6,516 nt of DNA from an uncultured Opitutaceae bacterium (GTDB lineage: Bacteria; Verrucomicrobiota; Verrucomicrobiia; Opitutales; Opitutaceae), in NCBI GenBank assembly GCA_937128785.1, contig CAKZMS010000060.1:1-6516 (forward strand), given 5' to 3'. How positions within the stretch are numbered: the stretch's first letter is position 1; every line of letters starts with the position of its first letter. A program made the position numbers and the translations under genes. A model generated the notes under the pieces. The model had not been told where the DNA came from and did not search any database. It saw nothing but the letters and a program-made list of their open reading frames with translations. This document shows, in pieces, positions 5,901-6,516 of the stretch.

Positions 5901-6516
5901 ATGAAATCCCTTCGTCTCCCCTGCTTCACGGCTCTGCTGCTTCCTTTCTTTACTTCGGCCGGACACGCCACCGCCGAGCCCTCGATTGCCGATCTCTACG
6001 CCGACAGTTTCCGCATTGGGGTGGCCCTGAGTGCCCACCAAATCCAAGGCACGGACCCCGCCCAGGCCCGTATTCGCGACGGCCACTTCAACAGCTACAC
6101 GGCCGAAAACGAGATGAAGTGGGAGCGGATTCATCCAACCGAGGGAAACTACGATTTCACCAGCGCCGACACGTTGGCTAAACTCGGGGAATCGAATGGT
6201 GCGTTCCTCGTCGGCCATACCTTGGTGTGGCACAATCAGGTGCCGGACTGGGTGTTCACCGACAGCGAGGGGATCCCTGCTGACCGCGAGCGCGTGCTCG
6301 AGCGCATGCGGTCACACATCAAAAAGATGGTCACCCGCTATCGGGGTCGGTTCGAAGGTTGGGATGTCGTGAATGAAGCCCTCAACGAAGACGGCACCAT
6401 GCGGGAATCGAATTGGTATGAGGCAGTGGGTGCCGACTACATCGCCGAGGCCTTCGCCGCGGCTCACGCCGCCGATCCTGACGCCAAGCTCTATTACAAC
6501 GACTACAACCTCTACA
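5901..6516 (+). CDS. Secreted GH10 endo-1,4-beta-xylanase, N-terminal part (3' end outside window)
   Basis: The frame is open from ATG 5901 to the window end, giving 205 codons. A Sec signal peptide (MKSLRLPCF then a hydrophobic core) ends near Ala23 or Ala25. The catalytic barrel follows directly, with no N-terminal binding module. GH10 hallmarks appear in order: TAENEMKWE (67-75, substrate-binding Asn70, Glu71, Lys73), GHTLVWHNQVPDW (His111 and Trp110 in the -1/-2 subsite region), WDVVNEALNE (154-163, acid/base Glu159) and YYNDYNLY at the cut edge. The nucleophile Glu (ITELD-type motif) would lie about 100 residues further on, outside the window. GH10 enzymes hydrolyse internal beta-1,4-xylosidic bonds of xylan and arabinoxylan, here in the periplasm or outside the cell. 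An in-frame TAA at 5880-5882 and the clear signal peptide fix the start. The symbol xynA is common for such genes but cannot be assigned specifically. Confidence 0.95.
   Translation, partial: MKSLRLPCFTALLLPFFTSAGHATAEPSIADLYADSFRIGVALSAHQIQGTDPAQARIRDGHFNSYTAENEMKWERIHPTEGNYDFTSADTLAKLGESNGAFLVGHTLVWHNQVPDWVFTDSEGIPADRERVLERMRSHIKKMVTRYRGRFEGWDVVNEALNEDGTMRESNWYEAVGADYIAEAFAAAHAADPDAKLYYNDYNLY

Noticed and set aside
5883..6233. Antisense open frame of 116 codons opposite the xylanase start
   Set aside because: It overlaps the unmistakable GH10 coding frame and has no domain of its own.

Overview
The window is GC-rich (about 60 % by eye) and densely coding. It looks like accessory carbohydrate-utilisation DNA from a Gram-negative plant-polysaccharide degrader. 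Large secreted multi-module glycosidases, little recognisable Shine-Dalgarno sequence and the protein families present fit Verrucomicrobia (Opitutaceae-like) or a related PVC lineage. This placement rests on style only, since there is no rRNA or other marker gene.

Layout. (1) Bases 1-1768, + strand: the 3' part of a VOC-fold gene resembling methylmalonyl-CoA epimerase, then a complete DUF1537 / four-carbon acid sugar kinase-type gene. (2) Bases 1765-4983, + strand: a 1072-residue secreted protein with two N-terminal beta-sandwich modules, a DUF5060 domain, an apiosidase-like (DUF4038-type) TIM barrel and a C-terminal 'collagen-binding 2' type domain. These three genes overlap through TGATG and ATGA junctions, so they form one translationally coupled unit. 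A strong hairpin plus T-run at 5008-5037 closes it. (3) Bases 5094-5762, - strand: a convergent gene for a small secreted concanavalin A/LamG-like protein of unknown function. (4) Bases 5763-5900: a divergent intergenic region holding three short inverted repeats. (5) Bases 5901 to the window end, + strand: the N-terminal part of a secreted GH10 endo-1,4-beta-xylanase.

How the parts may work together (inference). The xylanase and the large glycosidase act outside the cytoplasm on plant cell-wall glycans, and the small ConA-like protein may bind or help process glycans. The kinase would phosphorylate an acid sugar derived from a released monosaccharide. The glycosidase barrel belongs to the broad apiosidase-like group, and one known DUF1537-type activity is 3-oxo-isoapionate kinase of D-apiose/apionate catabolism. 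A coupled unit for release and catabolism of a branched or oxidised sugar is therefore a testable idea, but the sequence does not prove it. No RNA gene, insertion sequence, CRISPR array or attachment site was seen.
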